Positions 34,261 to 42,433 of a stretch of 64,000 nucleotides of DNA are shown here, piece after piece. The notes below the pieces were generated by a model that saw only the letters and a list, made by a program, of their open reading frames with translations, was not told where the DNA came from and did no database searches. Position numbers and translations under genes: made by a program. Position 1 is the first letter of the stretch. Each line of letters begins with the position of its first letter. This stretch comes from Lachnospiraceae bacterium. Lineage in GTDB: Bacteria > Bacillota > Clostridia > Lachnospirales > Lachnospiraceae. The stretch is from NCBI GenBank assembly GCA_902363555.1, contig CABJAM010000011.1, forward strand, positions 62,001 to 126,000, read 5' to 3'.

Positions 34261-35427
34261 CTATCTGCCGCCGATACACTGCGCAGCGGCCATGAGCTCC
34301 GTCTCGCTTACCGTTTTATCTATAACTGCATGACCGGCAGGGTCTAACAATATAAACTTGATCGCGCCGGCTTCCATCTTTTTATCCAGCCGGGTCGTAT
34401 CCACGATCTCGCGGGCATCCAATGCCACAATCCCGCGGACATCCGAAGCATCCAGTTCCACAATCCCACGGACATCCGAAGCGTCCATTTCCAGATTCCC
34501 CGTCTCCAAGGCCACCGGCAGGCCAAAAGCTTTAAGCGTTTCAAGGATATCCTCATACATTTCACCGGTGATCATCCCCCGCTCCCGGGATATAAAGGCG
34601 GCGCAGACCATTCCAAGGGAAACACATTCCCCATGGAGCATCGTAAAATTCTCCAGCTTTTCCACGGCGTGGCCCAGGGTATGGCCAAAGTTCAGCAATG
34701 CCCGCTCGCCCTGTTCCTTCGGATCGCGCTCCACCACATCCCGCTTGATCTCGCAGCTACGGCGGATAAGCTTTGCAAGCGCCTTCAGATCGAGATTTAA
34801 AATATCCTCCCGGTGCTCCTTCATCCAATGATAATAGTCCAGATCCTTGATCAGTCCATGCTTGATGATCTCACCCATGCCGGAAACAAACTGCCGGCGG
34901 CTCAGCGTCTTTAAGACCGACAGATTCATATAGACAAGCTTTGGCATGTGGAAAGCGCCCACCATGTTTTTATAGGCGTCAAAATCCACACCGGTCTTTC
35001 CGCCGATACTGCTGTCCACCTGGGCCAGAAGGCTGGTAGGCACCTGGATAAAGTCGATCCCCCGCAAATAGGTGGCGGCCGCAAAGCCGGTCAGATCGCC
35101 CACCACGCCGCCGCCCAGAGCCACAAGCAGGTCCTTGCGGTCAAAATGGGCCAATATAAGCCTTTCGTAAAGCTTTTGCACCGTGTTCAGGTTTTTGCTG
35201 GCTTCCCCCTCGGGAAATACAAAATCGACCACTTCCCGGGCCAGAGGACGCAAAACATCTTTTAACGCTTCCATATAAAAACCGGCGACCCGGCTTTCAC
35301 TGACAATGCACACTCTGCGGCTGCTCAGATGAAAATCTGCCAGCACCTGGCTCAGATCGTCAAAGCTTTCCGAAAAAACAATATCATAAATCGGTTGGTC
35401 ATCGAAATGTACCGTTAATTTATCCAT
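34261..35427 (-). CDS. aroB: 3-dehydroquinate synthase with an internal peptide repeat
   Basis: Second step of the shikimate pathway (DAHP to 3-dehydroquinate), NAD- and metal-dependent. Signatures: GGGVVGDLTGF, PTSLLAQVDSSIGGKTG, and the metal-binding LLNFGHTLGHAVE. At 388 residues it is longer than the usual 350-365: between GLPVALE and RLDKK it holds the tandem peptide DASDVRGIV, E/A-L spacing, twice plus a partial copy (LDAREIV). The frame stays open, so the enzyme is probably active with an enlarged loop. GAGG site before the ATG. A terminator separates it from divIVA upstream. Confidence 0.94.
   Translation of the reverse strand: MDKLTVHFDDQPIYDIVFSESFDDLSQVLADFHLSSRRVCIVSESRVAGFYMEALKDVLRPLAREVVDFVFPEGEASKNLNTVQKLYERLILAHFDRKDLLVALGGGVVGDLTGFAAATYLRGIDFIQVPTSLLAQVDSSIGGKTGVDFDAYKNMVGAFHMPKLVYMNLSVLKTLSRRQFVSGMGEIIKHGLIKDLDYYHWMKEHREDILNLDLKALAKLIRRSCEIKRDVVERDPKEQGERALLNFGHTLGHAVEKLENFTMLHGECVSLGMVCAAFISRERGMITGEMYEDILETLKAFGLPVALETGNLEMDASDVRGIVELDASDVRGIVALDAREIVDTTRLDKKMEAGAIKFILLDPAGHAVIDKTVSETELMAAAQCIGGR
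34415..34480 (-). repeat. 33-bp in-frame tandem repeat inside aroB
   Basis: Two near-identical 33-bp units, 34415-34447 and 34448-34480, with partial copies on both sides (for example CACGATCTCGCGG at 34402). Each encodes 11 residues (core DASDVRGIV). Units differ at a few bases, including GCGG versus ACGG, so the duplication is not brand new. Confidence 0.9.
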
Positions 35428-35446
35428 AAATTCTTACCTCATCTTC

Positions 35447-35478
35447 AAAAAAATGCCGCGCGTACTGCGCGCGGCATT
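35447..35478 (-). terminator. Rho-independent terminator after divIVA
   Basis: AATGCCGCGCG (35452-35462) and its exact complement CGCGCGGCATT (35468-35478) form an 11-bp stem with a 5-nt loop. On the minus strand it is followed by seven T residues (A-run 35447-35453 on the + strand). It ends the sepF-divIVA side unit ahead of aroB. Confidence 0.9.
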
Positions 35479-35522
35479 CGGTATCATTTTATTGTAACAG
35501 CTCAAAACCGGGCTGCTGCTCA

Positions 35523-36173
35523 TTATTTCTTATCTTCGCCAAACAGGCTGGCCAGGTCATTGATCTGGATATCATTATCCAGAGTTTCATCCTCATCGTC
35601 CTCTTCTTGTGGCGCCGCAGCTCTTTTTGCTGTCTCGGCTTTCTGGAACTGAACCTTGGCATTGACAGCAGCCACATTTTCCGCAGCCTGATTTTCCAGA
35701 TTCGTAAATACATCCAGAGATGCGATCTCAATACTGAACGCCTCACTCTCAAGCAGCTCCACCTGAGCTCTGGCCAGAGCCTTATACTGAGTGCGGTAGC
35801 TTTCGTACTGCTGGAGCAGCTCCACAGTTTTGGAGCGGATCTGATCCAGCTCGATCTTGGCATCGGCTACGATGGACTGAGCCTTTAAAACAGCCTCCTG
35901 CTCGATGACTGTGGCATTGGTCTTAGCTGAGGAAATGGTTTCCTCGGCGGTCTGCTCAGCAAGTACAAGTGCCTTTTGCAGTGATTTTTCAATGCTGCGG
36001 TAATGGTTGATACCATCATTTAACGTACCAACCTTATCCTTAAGCTCCATGTTTTCTCTATATAATGTTTCATAATCCGATGTCAGCGCAGAAAAAAAAC
36101 TGTCCACATCGGCCTTGGAATACCCCATTCCACTTTTAAATGTTCTTCCCTGTAAATCAACGGGTGTCAGCAT
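35523..36173 (-). CDS. divIVA: DivIVA-domain protein
   Basis: Coiled-coil protein that marks curved membrane at poles and septa in Gram-positive bacteria. The N-terminal membrane-binding motif reads DLQGRTFKSGMGYSKADVDSF; long coiled coils follow (about residues 30-150), then an acidic stretch (QEEDDEDETLDND). 216 residues. It follows sepF in the same direction, the usual Firmicute arrangement. Strong AGGAGG site. Confidence 0.93.
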   Translation of the reverse strand: MLTPVDLQGRTFKSGMGYSKADVDSFFSALTSDYETLYRENMELKDKVGTLNDGINHYRSIEKSLQKALVLAEQTAEETISSAKTNATVIEQEAVLKAQSIVADAKIELDQIRSKTVELLQQYESYRTQYKALARAQVELLESEAFSIEIASLDVFTNLENQAAENVAAVNAKVQFQKAETAKRAAAPQEEDDEDETLDNDIQINDLASLFGEDKK

Positions 36174-36195
36174 ATGATAACCTCCTAATCGTTAT

Positions 36196-36248
36196 GTAAT
36201 CGTCTCCGCTTCGCGGCAGTTGCTTCACGTAACCGTCTCCGCTTCACG
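36196..36248. repeat. Imperfect 20-bp direct repeat upstream of divIVA
   Basis: Positions 36196-36215 and 36229-36248 match at 18 of 20 bases (shared core CGTCTCCGCTTC), 33 bp apart, in the sepF-divIVA gap. Function unknown; may be simple duplication. Confidence 0.7.
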
Positions 36249-36263
36249 TAAATATATCGCGGC

Positions 36264-36866
36264 TTATACGTTCAGCCGAAAAGCCGGCACTGCGGTATTA
36301 TTTGTCAATACATTTTCCATATCTCCGGAAATATCAATGCCTGCCGGAGTTACAATAAAAATATAGCTGGAAACCTTTTGTATATTTCCGGACATAGAAT
36401 AACATGCTCCGGAAATGAAATCGATGATCCTCTGTGCAACCTCCACGTCTATACCTTCCAGATTCACCACAGCGGCCTTGCCTGTGAGAAGCACATCACA
36501 GATATCCCGGCTGTCGTCAAAGGTGGCGGGCTTTTGTATGGAAACCTCCATCCCTGAGGTACGCTGAGTGGGCTGCTTCATCGGAACGATCTTGCTGCGT
36601 GCCCCGCTTCTTGAGGAAGCGGCCATGGACGGCGGAGGCGTCTGTGTTTCCCGGCGCTCCTGTACGCGCTCCCGCTCCGGTTCCGGGGAGGATGCGGTTT
36701 TGCGGAACGAAGTTTTCTTTTTATGGACTACCGGTTCCGGTTCATCATCATAGTCGTCCTCATAATCCTCTTCATACTCGTCGTCATATTCATCATCATA
36801 TTCATCCTCGTAATCATCATCATTCAGACGCATAATATTTAAAAACTTGTCCAATCCTTTACCCAT
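36264..36866 (-). CDS. sepF: Cell division protein SepF
   Basis: Membrane-anchored FtsZ partner. The N-terminal amphipathic segment (MGKGLDKFLNIMRL) is followed by a very acidic low-complexity tract (about residues 16-43, Asp/Glu/Tyr), a charged linker, and the C-terminal SepF domain from about residue 103 (VSIQKPATFDDSRDICDVL, AVVNLEGID, RIIDFISGACYSMSGNIQKVS). 200 residues is longer than usual because of the acidic tract and linker. Placed yggS-sepF-divIVA as in other Firmicutes. Confidence 0.95.
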   Translation of the reverse strand: MGKGLDKFLNIMRLNDDDYEDEYDDEYDDEYEEDYEDDYDDEPEPVVHKKKTSFRKTASSPEPERERVQERRETQTPPPSMAASSRSGARSKIVPMKQPTQRTSGMEVSIQKPATFDDSRDICDVLLTGKAAVVNLEGIDVEVAQRIIDFISGACYSMSGNIQKVSSYIFIVTPAGIDISGDMENVLTNNTAVPAFRLNV

Positions 36867-36898
36867 TTTAATATAATCTCCTAACTCAATAATAATTT

Positions 36899-37657
36899 CT
36901 ATAAATAATTTCTTTCACCAAAAATACCGGTGCCTACCCGAACCATAGTAGCGCCTTCTTCAATGGCTACCTCGTAGTCTCCGGTCATACCCATGGACAG
37001 GATACTCATAGTAACATTATCAATGTTTTTACTTTTTATGTCAACAGCTAATTTCTTCAAATTGCGAAAATATACCCGGTTTTCTTCCGGAACATCGGTA
37101 AATGGAGCGATGGTCATAAGCCCCTGGATGCGGATATTGGGCAATTGGGCAATTTCTTCCACAAGAGCGATGGCCTCCCCCGCAGTAGCGCCGAATTTAC
37201 TTTCTTCTTCGGCCATGTTGACCTCCACTAAAATGTTGGAGATCACCGATCTTTTTTCGGCCTCACTCTGTATTTTAACAGCCAGATCCAGAGAATCCAC
37301 CGAATGGATCAGATCTACCCGTCCGACAATATATTTTACCTTATTTTTCTGCAAATGTCCAATCATATGCCAATGAACACGATCTCCGATCGTATCCATC
37401 TTCATAGTAAGCTCCTGGACCTTATTTTCACCAAAATAAGTCATTCCGGCATCCATGGCCGCTAAGAGGTCGTCCACCGGCTTTGTCTTACTCACGGCAA
37501 TGAGCGTCACCTCCGACGGATCGCGGTGGCTCCGTAAGCAGGCGGCCTCGATGCGCATTTGCACGATGGCAATATTTTCTGAGATTTCATTGCGCCGTGC
37601 GTGCTTTTTATCCATGTCAGCCATTTCACTGGGATTTTCTTCCATTATATTATCCAT
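36899..37657 (-). CDS. YggS-family PLP homeostasis protein
   Basis: Pyridoxal-phosphate-binding protein (PLPBP). The PLP lysine lies in IAVSKTKPVDD, with YFGENKVQEL and WHMIGHLQKNK as further signatures and the C-terminal SILSMGMTGDYEVAI. 252 residues; about 20 extra residues at the N-terminus, though ATG 37657 has an AGGAG site. Upstream neighbour of sepF. Confidence 0.94.
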   Translation of the reverse strand: MDNIMEENPSEMADMDKKHARRNEISENIAIVQMRIEAACLRSHRDPSEVTLIAVSKTKPVDDLLAAMDAGMTYFGENKVQELTMKMDTIGDRVHWHMIGHLQKNKVKYIVGRVDLIHSVDSLDLAVKIQSEAEKRSVISNILVEVNMAEEESKFGATAGEAIALVEEIAQLPNIRIQGLMTIAPFTDVPEENRVYFRNLKKLAVDIKSKNIDNVTMSILSMGMTGDYEVAIEEGATMVRVGTGIFGERNYL

Positions 37658-37670
37658 AAATCCACATCTC

Positions 37671-39026
37671 CTAATAAATCAACTGGTTTTCATTGACCGA
37701 ATCCGCGTTGAGGATAATGCGGTCGTACAATGATATGCCATATGGTGTATTTGTTTTTATAATGCAGTATTCATCATTTCGGTAGAGTATTTTGATCAGC
37801 CGGAATACAGAATAGCCTTTATTAATATTATAAACGCCAGTCAGCGAACCGGTAGCTCCGATCCGGTAACGGTCGTCCGAATCCAGCTTGCCGATGTAAT
37901 CTCCCAGCTTAAAGTCGTCCGTGTCCACATAACAAAATTCCCCGTCATTGTCATAAATGGACGCTTTATAAAACAGGGCGCTCATCTGTCCATTGTCGTC
38001 ATACGTATATTTATAAAAGCCTTCCTCGCTACTGCCCTCGTCGGTGATGAGATATTCCACAGGGATCTTGTAGAAATCCTTTTCCAGCACTGCGGAGGTG
38101 GGAATCTTCAACCCTTCCGCTGACGTGGCGATGATCTCAATATCAATATATCTGTCGGCAATATAGCGTACCATGTATTTGGACAGGCTGAGGCTGGCAT
38201 AGTTGCTCTCACCGTTGGAAAATATCTCCACGCCGGCGGTGGTCTGGATATTATCCTTCACAAAGCGCAGCGTCACCGTTTTCTTTTCCGAAAGGCTCTT
38301 GGCCTGGGCCGGCGTCAGCTTGATGATGATCGACCACTGATCATCTGTGATGAGCTTATAGGCCACATCACCGGTATCCAGCCACTGATTGGAGATCAAC
38401 TGCTTTTTCTCATAGTTGGTGGAATTAAACATGGCGTCCGTGATCTGTTCTTTGGCCAGATCCTCCATGCCGTCATAGGTATAGCTCACAATACCGCTTT
38501 GATCGGAGCGGATGCTTGTATAGTTCCCGCCGCTGCCCGGGGCGTCCGTAATGTTGTAGTTACTTATAGCCTCTGTAATCTGATTTTGCAGATCATATTT
38601 AAAGGTATACAGATCCGAATAACGGCTGTCCGAATAATTGGACGTATAAACGGAAATAATCTTTCTCATATCCGCATAATCCGATGAGGAAAAACCGGTA
38701 AAATTGCCGGTGGCGCCCTCGCCCTGAGCCTGGGCTGTGTTGATCATATAGACATCACCGTTTTTCGCTACCTTGCCGCCATTGTGCACATAAAAATTAA
38801 TATATCCGGAATTCTTACTGGTGACCAGCGTTTCATCGCGCAGTATAATTCCCGTATAGTAGCCATTGTCTACAATCTTTCCTTTTTGTACCTCAACAAC
38901 AGAAATTTTTTCTTTACCAATATATATAACCACACTGATCACAATATAAACAAGTATGATAAGAAAAATGATCATACCGATATTGATATTCAAATGCCGT
39001 CGTTCCTTTTTTACTTCCGGTTCCAT
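37671..39026 (-). CDS. HlyD-like membrane-anchored protein
   Basis: A 451-residue protein with one N-terminal membrane span (about residues 15-35) and an extracytoplasmic beta-rich region resembling HlyD/membrane-fusion proteins (VQKGKIVDNGYYTG, SGIVSYTYDGME). It sits immediately before yggS-sepF-divIVA, a location shared by similar proteins in clostridia, so a link with division or envelope assembly is possible; the function is not established. ATG 39026 is chosen with AAAGGAG 8 bp upstream. Confidence 0.78.
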   Translation of the reverse strand: MEPEVKKERRHLNINIGMIIFLIILVYIVISVVIYIGKEKISVVEVQKGKIVDNGYYTGIILRDETLVTSKNSGYINFYVHNGGKVAKNGDVYMINTAQAQGEGATGNFTGFSSSDYADMRKIISVYTSNYSDSRYSDLYTFKYDLQNQITEAISNYNITDAPGSGGNYTSIRSDQSGIVSYTYDGMEDLAKEQITDAMFNSTNYEKKQLISNQWLDTGDVAYKLITDDQWSIIIKLTPAQAKSLSEKKTVTLRFVKDNIQTTAGVEIFSNGESNYASLSLSKYMVRYIADRYIDIEIIATSAEGLKIPTSAVLEKDFYKIPVEYLITDEGSSEEGFYKYTYDDNGQMSALFYKASIYDNDGEFCYVDTDDFKLGDYIGKLDSDDRYRIGATGSLTGVYNINKGYSVFRLIKILYRNDEYCIIKTNTPYGISLYDRIILNADSVNENQLIY

Positions 39027-39040
39027 AAGTTTCACTCCTT

Positions 39041-39991
39041 TTATGAATCCAGCAACGACAGTTTGGACCCGTTCATATAATTACATTTATCTCCCTGATA
39101 AATATTTCTTTGTTCCAGCAATGCATTTAATTCATCATTCAGCTTCCACCAACTGCGGCCCCAGTTGGCAAACAGAGCGTCCTTCTCAGGAATCCGGCCA
39201 AACAGCCGCTCGATGACCATATCCGGCCGGACATACTGCAAAAAAGCGGCCACACGGTCCAGGTATTCTTCAGCTGAGCACAATTCCAGCTCCCCACAGG
39301 CATATTGGCGGCCAAACTCGGAATTGGCGGCAATATAAAGGGAATGGAGCTTGACGATCTGTACCGGCAGTACGGATACGAGCCTGGCCGTCTCGACAAC
39401 GTCCTCCATAGTATCGCCGGGAAGGTTAAGGATCAGGTGGGTGCAGACTGTAAAATCATAACGGCTGATCCGCAGCACAGCGTCGATAAATTCCGCCAGT
39501 CCATGTCCACGGTGGATCTTATTAAGTGTATGGTAGTTGGCGGTCTGCAGGCCCAGCTCCAGATGTATATTTATGGAGTATTTGTTTTGCAGCTCCTTTA
39601 AAAGCAAAAGATACGCATCGCTGATGCAATCCGGGCGCGTGGACAGAGAGATTTCTACGATATCCTCCACTCCCGCGGCTTCCTCCAGTACTTTTTTCAA
39701 TGTATCGGCCGGCATAAATGTATTCGTATAATTTTGAAAATAGGCGATAAACTTATGTGCCTTATACCGCGCCTCAATATGCGCTCTGTTGCGCCGCAGT
39801 TGCTCGCTCACCGGCAAAATACTATCCTGCGCTTCAAATCCTGTACCTACATCGGCGCAGAAGCTGCATCCGCCACCGCTTAAACGGTTCGGGCACGTGA
39901 TTGGAAGATTGACCGGCAGCTTATAAACCTTTTCGCCATAACGCTCCTTCAAATAACCGGAATATGTCCGGTATCTCACTATTGGGGTCAA
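39041..39991 (-). CDS. Radical SAM protein, TIGR01212/YhcC-like
   Basis: A radical SAM enzyme of the YhcC group. The early signature RYRTYSGYLKERYGEKVYKL precedes the cluster motif CPNRLSGGGCSFC; later HLILNLPGDTMEDVVETA and KLHSLYI match the family. The start is uncertain: TTG 39991 has AAAGGAG 8 bp upstream and gives 316 residues, whereas ATG 40018 contains that site inside the coding sequence and ATG 40069 would read through an intergenic repeat. Molecular function unknown, probably RNA modification. Confidence 0.85.
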   Translation of the reverse strand: MTPIVRYRTYSGYLKERYGEKVYKLPVNLPITCPNRLSGGGCSFCADVGTGFEAQDSILPVSEQLRRNRAHIEARYKAHKFIAYFQNYTNTFMPADTLKKVLEEAAGVEDIVEISLSTRPDCISDAYLLLLKELQNKYSINIHLELGLQTANYHTLNKIHRGHGLAEFIDAVLRISRYDFTVCTHLILNLPGDTMEDVVETARLVSVLPVQIVKLHSLYIAANSEFGRQYACGELELCSAEEYLDRVAAFLQYVRPDMVIERLFGRIPEKDALFANWGRSWWKLNDELNALLEQRNIYQGDKCNYMNGSKLSLLDS

Positions 39992-40025
39992 AATTAAAGC
40001 TCCTTTATAAACTAACATTACGCAT

Positions 40026-40101
40026 TTTGTCAGGGATTTCCGAAGGAAATCGTTGACCTGCTCGCGCATCAGCGCGATACCTATTTGCGCGATACCTATT
40101 T
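40026..40101 (-). repeat. Palindromic intergenic repeat, copy A (minus orientation)
   Basis: A 61-bp element (40026-40086) that is the reverse complement of copies at 40645-40704 and, in part, 40705-40750. It contains two hairpins: GCGCGA-type (TCGCGC/GCGCGA) and GATTTCC/GGAAATC. A 15-bp piece (GCGCGATACCTATTT) is tandemly repeated at 40087-40101, and a further hairpin GCGCC-TT-GGCGC follows at 40105-40116. Together with the AT-rich stretch to 40333 it fills the 342-bp gap before the DUF378 gene; a 14-bp palindrome CAGTTTTAAAACTG lies at 40290-40303. Confidence 0.9.
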
Positions 40102-40333
40102 TACGCGCCTTGGCGCAACACCTATTATAACCGTTTTTAACAAATAAGGAAAGTCTTTCCGTATAAAAACTTTCAGATTGTGCATACTACTATCATAAAA
40201 GCCGGTAAAACACAACCGGATTTTGATTATGGCAACAGTCTGGCGTGCTTTTCGCAGGCTTAGCCGTAAAGATTTTAAGGAGATTGTAACAGTTTTAAAA
40301 CTGAAACTGCTACGGCAACAAGGAGGTAACAGC

Positions 40334-40543
40334 ATGAAAAGAAACTGGCTGGATGTACTTTCGCTGATACTTATAATTATCGGCGGTATCAACTGGGGTC
40401 TTGTTGGATTTTTCAAATTTGACCTTGTAAGTTGGATTTTTGGAGATATGTCAATGGTCACCCGGATCATTTTCGCTATTGTGGGTATAGCCGCAATCTA
40501 TTCTCTTGTTCTTTTCTGGAAATTAAAAACAGACGATAATTAA
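40334..40543 (+). CDS. DUF378 family small membrane protein
   Basis: A 69-residue protein with two membrane spans and the DUF378 signature IIGGINWGLVGFF (about residues 16-28). ATG 40334 follows a strong AAGGAGG site; an in-frame extension to 40223 has no such site. It is the only gene on the + strand between 31.5 and 64 kb, with its own terminator, and it is flanked by inverted copies of a palindromic repeat. Function unknown. Confidence 0.9.
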   Translation: MKRNWLDVLSLILIIIGGINWGLVGFFKFDLVSWIFGDMSMVTRIIFAIVGIAAIYSLVLFWKLKTDDN

Positions 40544-40552
40544 GGCCGCAAA

Positions 40553-40600
40553 AAAATGCCGTACACTGTTATTTTCATCGCAGCGTACGGCATTTTGGCA
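40553..40600 (+). terminator. Terminator after the DUF378 gene
   Basis: AAAATGCCGTAC (40553-40564) pairs with GTACGGCATTTT (40585-40596): a 12-bp stem whose 3' arm ends in T residues, with a 20-nt loop. The A-run before it could let it work on the minus strand too. Confidence 0.8.
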
Positions 40601-40644
40601 GCGGATATAAGGCCGCTTTAATTCATATTAAGTACTCAACAAAT

Positions 40645-40704
40645 AATAGGTATCGCGCTGATGCGCGAGCAGGTCAACGATTCCCCCTGGGAATCCCTGA
40701 CAAA
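40645..40704 (+). repeat. Palindromic intergenic repeat, copy B1
   Basis: A 60-bp copy of the element, plus orientation. Hairpin 1: TCGCGC (40653-40658), loop TGAT, GCGCGA (40663-40668). Hairpin 2: GATTCCC (40679-40685), loop CCT, GGGAATC (40689-40695). Relative to copy A one pair of hairpin 2 changed from T-A to C-G on both arms, a compensatory change. It ends CCTGACAAA. Confidence 0.9.
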
Positions 40705-40750
40705 AGATGCGCGAGCAGGTCAACGATTTCCTTCGGAAATACCTGACAAA
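40705..40750 (+). repeat. Palindromic intergenic repeat, copy B2 (5'-truncated)
   Basis: A 46-bp partial copy directly after B1, lacking the first arm of hairpin 1. Hairpin 2 is GATTTCC/GGAAAT with the last pair lost. It ends one base before the stop codon of the minus-strand P-loop gene. Confidence 0.9.
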
Positions 40751-41170
40751 TTATAAAGAAATAACGATCTTGTCTTTGAATTCCTCCGGAATATTTTCGG
40801 CATCGATGGAGATGCTGATGCAGAAATCTACGTTAAACGCATTGGAAATCTTATCCAACTGTGTCAGTACATAGCCCACATACTCTTCGCTCACCAATGA
40901 GATGCTTAAAAAGCTGTCCAGATACATCGCTTCAAGATCGTGATCCTGTGAAATCAAACCGCACACAAATCCTAAAAAGCTGTCATAGTTATCGATCGGG
41001 TAATCCTTAACATTGATCAGGCGGATTTTGTTGCTCAGTTCATACATGTGTTTATTATTTTTATCCAGGTAAACAATGTTTCCTTTAGATCCCTTGACCG
41101 CATCGTTCACCTTCTGAATAAGATATTTTGTCTTCCCTTTTCCTTTTACACCTGAAATAATTTGTATCAT
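40751..41170 (-). CDS. Small P-loop protein (often annotated PilT-like)
   Basis: A 139-residue protein with an N-terminal Walker A-like GVKGKGKT (residues 7-14). No clear Walker B or other ATPase motif; the rest is predicted alpha/beta with hydrophobic strands. Similar proteins in clostridia carry the label twitching motility protein, which the sequence does not support, since no pilus genes are near and it is far shorter than PilT. Strong GGAGGAG site and its own consensus promoter. Confidence 0.75.
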   Translation of the reverse strand: MIQIISGVKGKGKTKYLIQKVNDAVKGSKGNIVYLDKNNKHMYELSNKIRLINVKDYPIDNYDSFLGFVCGLISQDHDLEAMYLDSFLSISLVSEEYVGYVLTQLDKISNAFNVDFCISISIDAENIPEEFKDKIVISL

Positions 41171-41227
41171 CGTACTCTCCTCCTAGTGTTCTCATTTTTT
41201 ATATATATGAATATATATTCTAAATCA

Positions 41228-41256
41228 ATTATAGTATAAATTACACGAAAATACAA
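41228..41256 (-). promoter_or_regulatory. Consensus sigma-A promoter of the P-loop gene
   Basis: On the minus strand TTGTAT (41251-41256), a 17-bp spacer and perfect TATAAT (41228-41233), 58 bp upstream of the start. The -35 box abuts the stop codon of the carboxypeptidase gene. Confidence 0.8.
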
Positions 41257-42393
41257 TTAGTTTTTCTGAATTATTGATAATAATTTACTCATTTGTTGAT
41301 ACAATTCCGGTTTGTCCGGACTCCCCAATACAATAGAGATGTAGGAGTTGCTGCTGCTGTCTGTGGTATAGAGGATCAGGCACGTTCCGGCATTATCTGT
41401 CGTTCCGGTCTTACCCCCAAACACATGGATGCCCTCCGGCGGCGTGTAATCGCCGGTCAGGTACAGATTGGTCGTGGTGAACGTCTTTTCCACCGCTTCC
41501 CCGGCCGCATTGGTGTAATGGGTCGTGTACTCCTTTTTGTCGATGGCGTCGCAAAACTCCGGATACTTGAGGCATTCGTTGAACATCAGGTACAGATCGT
41601 AGGTACATGTCAGATGTCCGTCGGCGTCCAGCCCGCACGCATTAACATAGTTTGTATCCACTGCGCCCAGTTTTTTTGCCTCACTGTTCATAAGCTGGGC
41701 AAAGGCCTCCTCGCTGCCGGAAATGTAGACGCCCAGCGCCATGGATGTATCATTGCCTGAATAAACGAGCATACAGTTAAAAAGCTCCCGGACGGTGACC
41801 TTATCGCCCACTGCAAAACCACACATCTGCGCGGCGGGATTATCCACGGTGATCATCTCCTGAGTTATGGTCACTTCGTCATCCATATTACCGTATTTGA
41901 GGACCATCAGCGCGGTGAGCAGCTTGGTAAGACTGGCCGGAGCTAAAGGTGCGTAAATATTTTTATAGAAAAGGGCCTCATCGGTGTTGGTCCGCACTAG
42001 AAATGCAGAATTAGCCGTGATGGCGCCCTGCGTATTTTCATCTCCATCTTCTGCGCCGCTGCCGGTTTCAGATCCCAAAAACGTCTCATCATCAGCCGCA
42101 GGAGCACCGGAAGTCTCGTCGGTATCGGATTCGCTCTCAATCGTTTGAACCGTCGCATCACCGGACCCAACTGTTTTTCCAGCCCCGCCTGTGGTCGCCG
42201 CATTATCTGCCACGGATACCACGGCCAGATGGCTTGCAAAGCCTTCGGTCCTTTCAGGGTCCACAAGACTTAACACATCGGAGCTTTTTAATAAATCGAT
42301 TTCAGAATATTTATTTAAAAGTTCCGATGGTGCCTGACAAGCCGTCAAAGTCATTGAAAAGCAGCACGCTAAAACAAGTATTTGTCGTTTCAT
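41257..42393 (-). CDS. D-alanyl-D-alanine carboxypeptidase, lipoprotein
   Basis: A penicillin-binding protein of the S11 (DacA-like) family that trims the terminal D-Ala of peptidoglycan stem peptides. Motifs: SXXK in APASLTKLL, SXN in VYSGNDTS, and KTG in GGKTGTTD. The N-terminus is a lipoprotein signal (VLACCFSMTLTACQ), so it is likely lipid-anchored and not held by a C-terminal helix; a linker rich in Thr, Asp and Glu of about 60 residues separates anchor and domain. ATG 42393 is better spaced than 42399. Confidence 0.92.
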   Translation of the reverse strand: MKRQILVLACCFSMTLTACQAPSELLNKYSEIDLLKSSDVLSLVDPERTEGFASHLAVVSVADNAATTGGAGKTVGSGDATVQTIESESDTDETSGAPAADDETFLGSETGSGAEDGDENTQGAITANSAFLVRTNTDEALFYKNIYAPLAPASLTKLLTALMVLKYGNMDDEVTITQEMITVDNPAAQMCGFAVGDKVTVRELFNCMLVYSGNDTSMALGVYISGSEEAFAQLMNSEAKKLGAVDTNYVNACGLDADGHLTCTYDLYLMFNECLKYPEFCDAIDKKEYTTHYTNAAGEAVEKTFTTTNLYLTGDYTPPEGIHVFGGKTGTTDNAGTCLILYTTDSSSNSYISIVLGSPDKPELYQQMSKLLSIIQKN

Positions 42394-42433
42394 ATACATT
42401 CTTCCTGTCTAAACTCGGCTGTGTAATTCCCGC

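Noticed and set aside
40223..40333. 37-codon N-terminal extension of the DUF378 gene
   Set aside because: The strong AAGGAGG site lies right before ATG 40334, and the extension has no family match.
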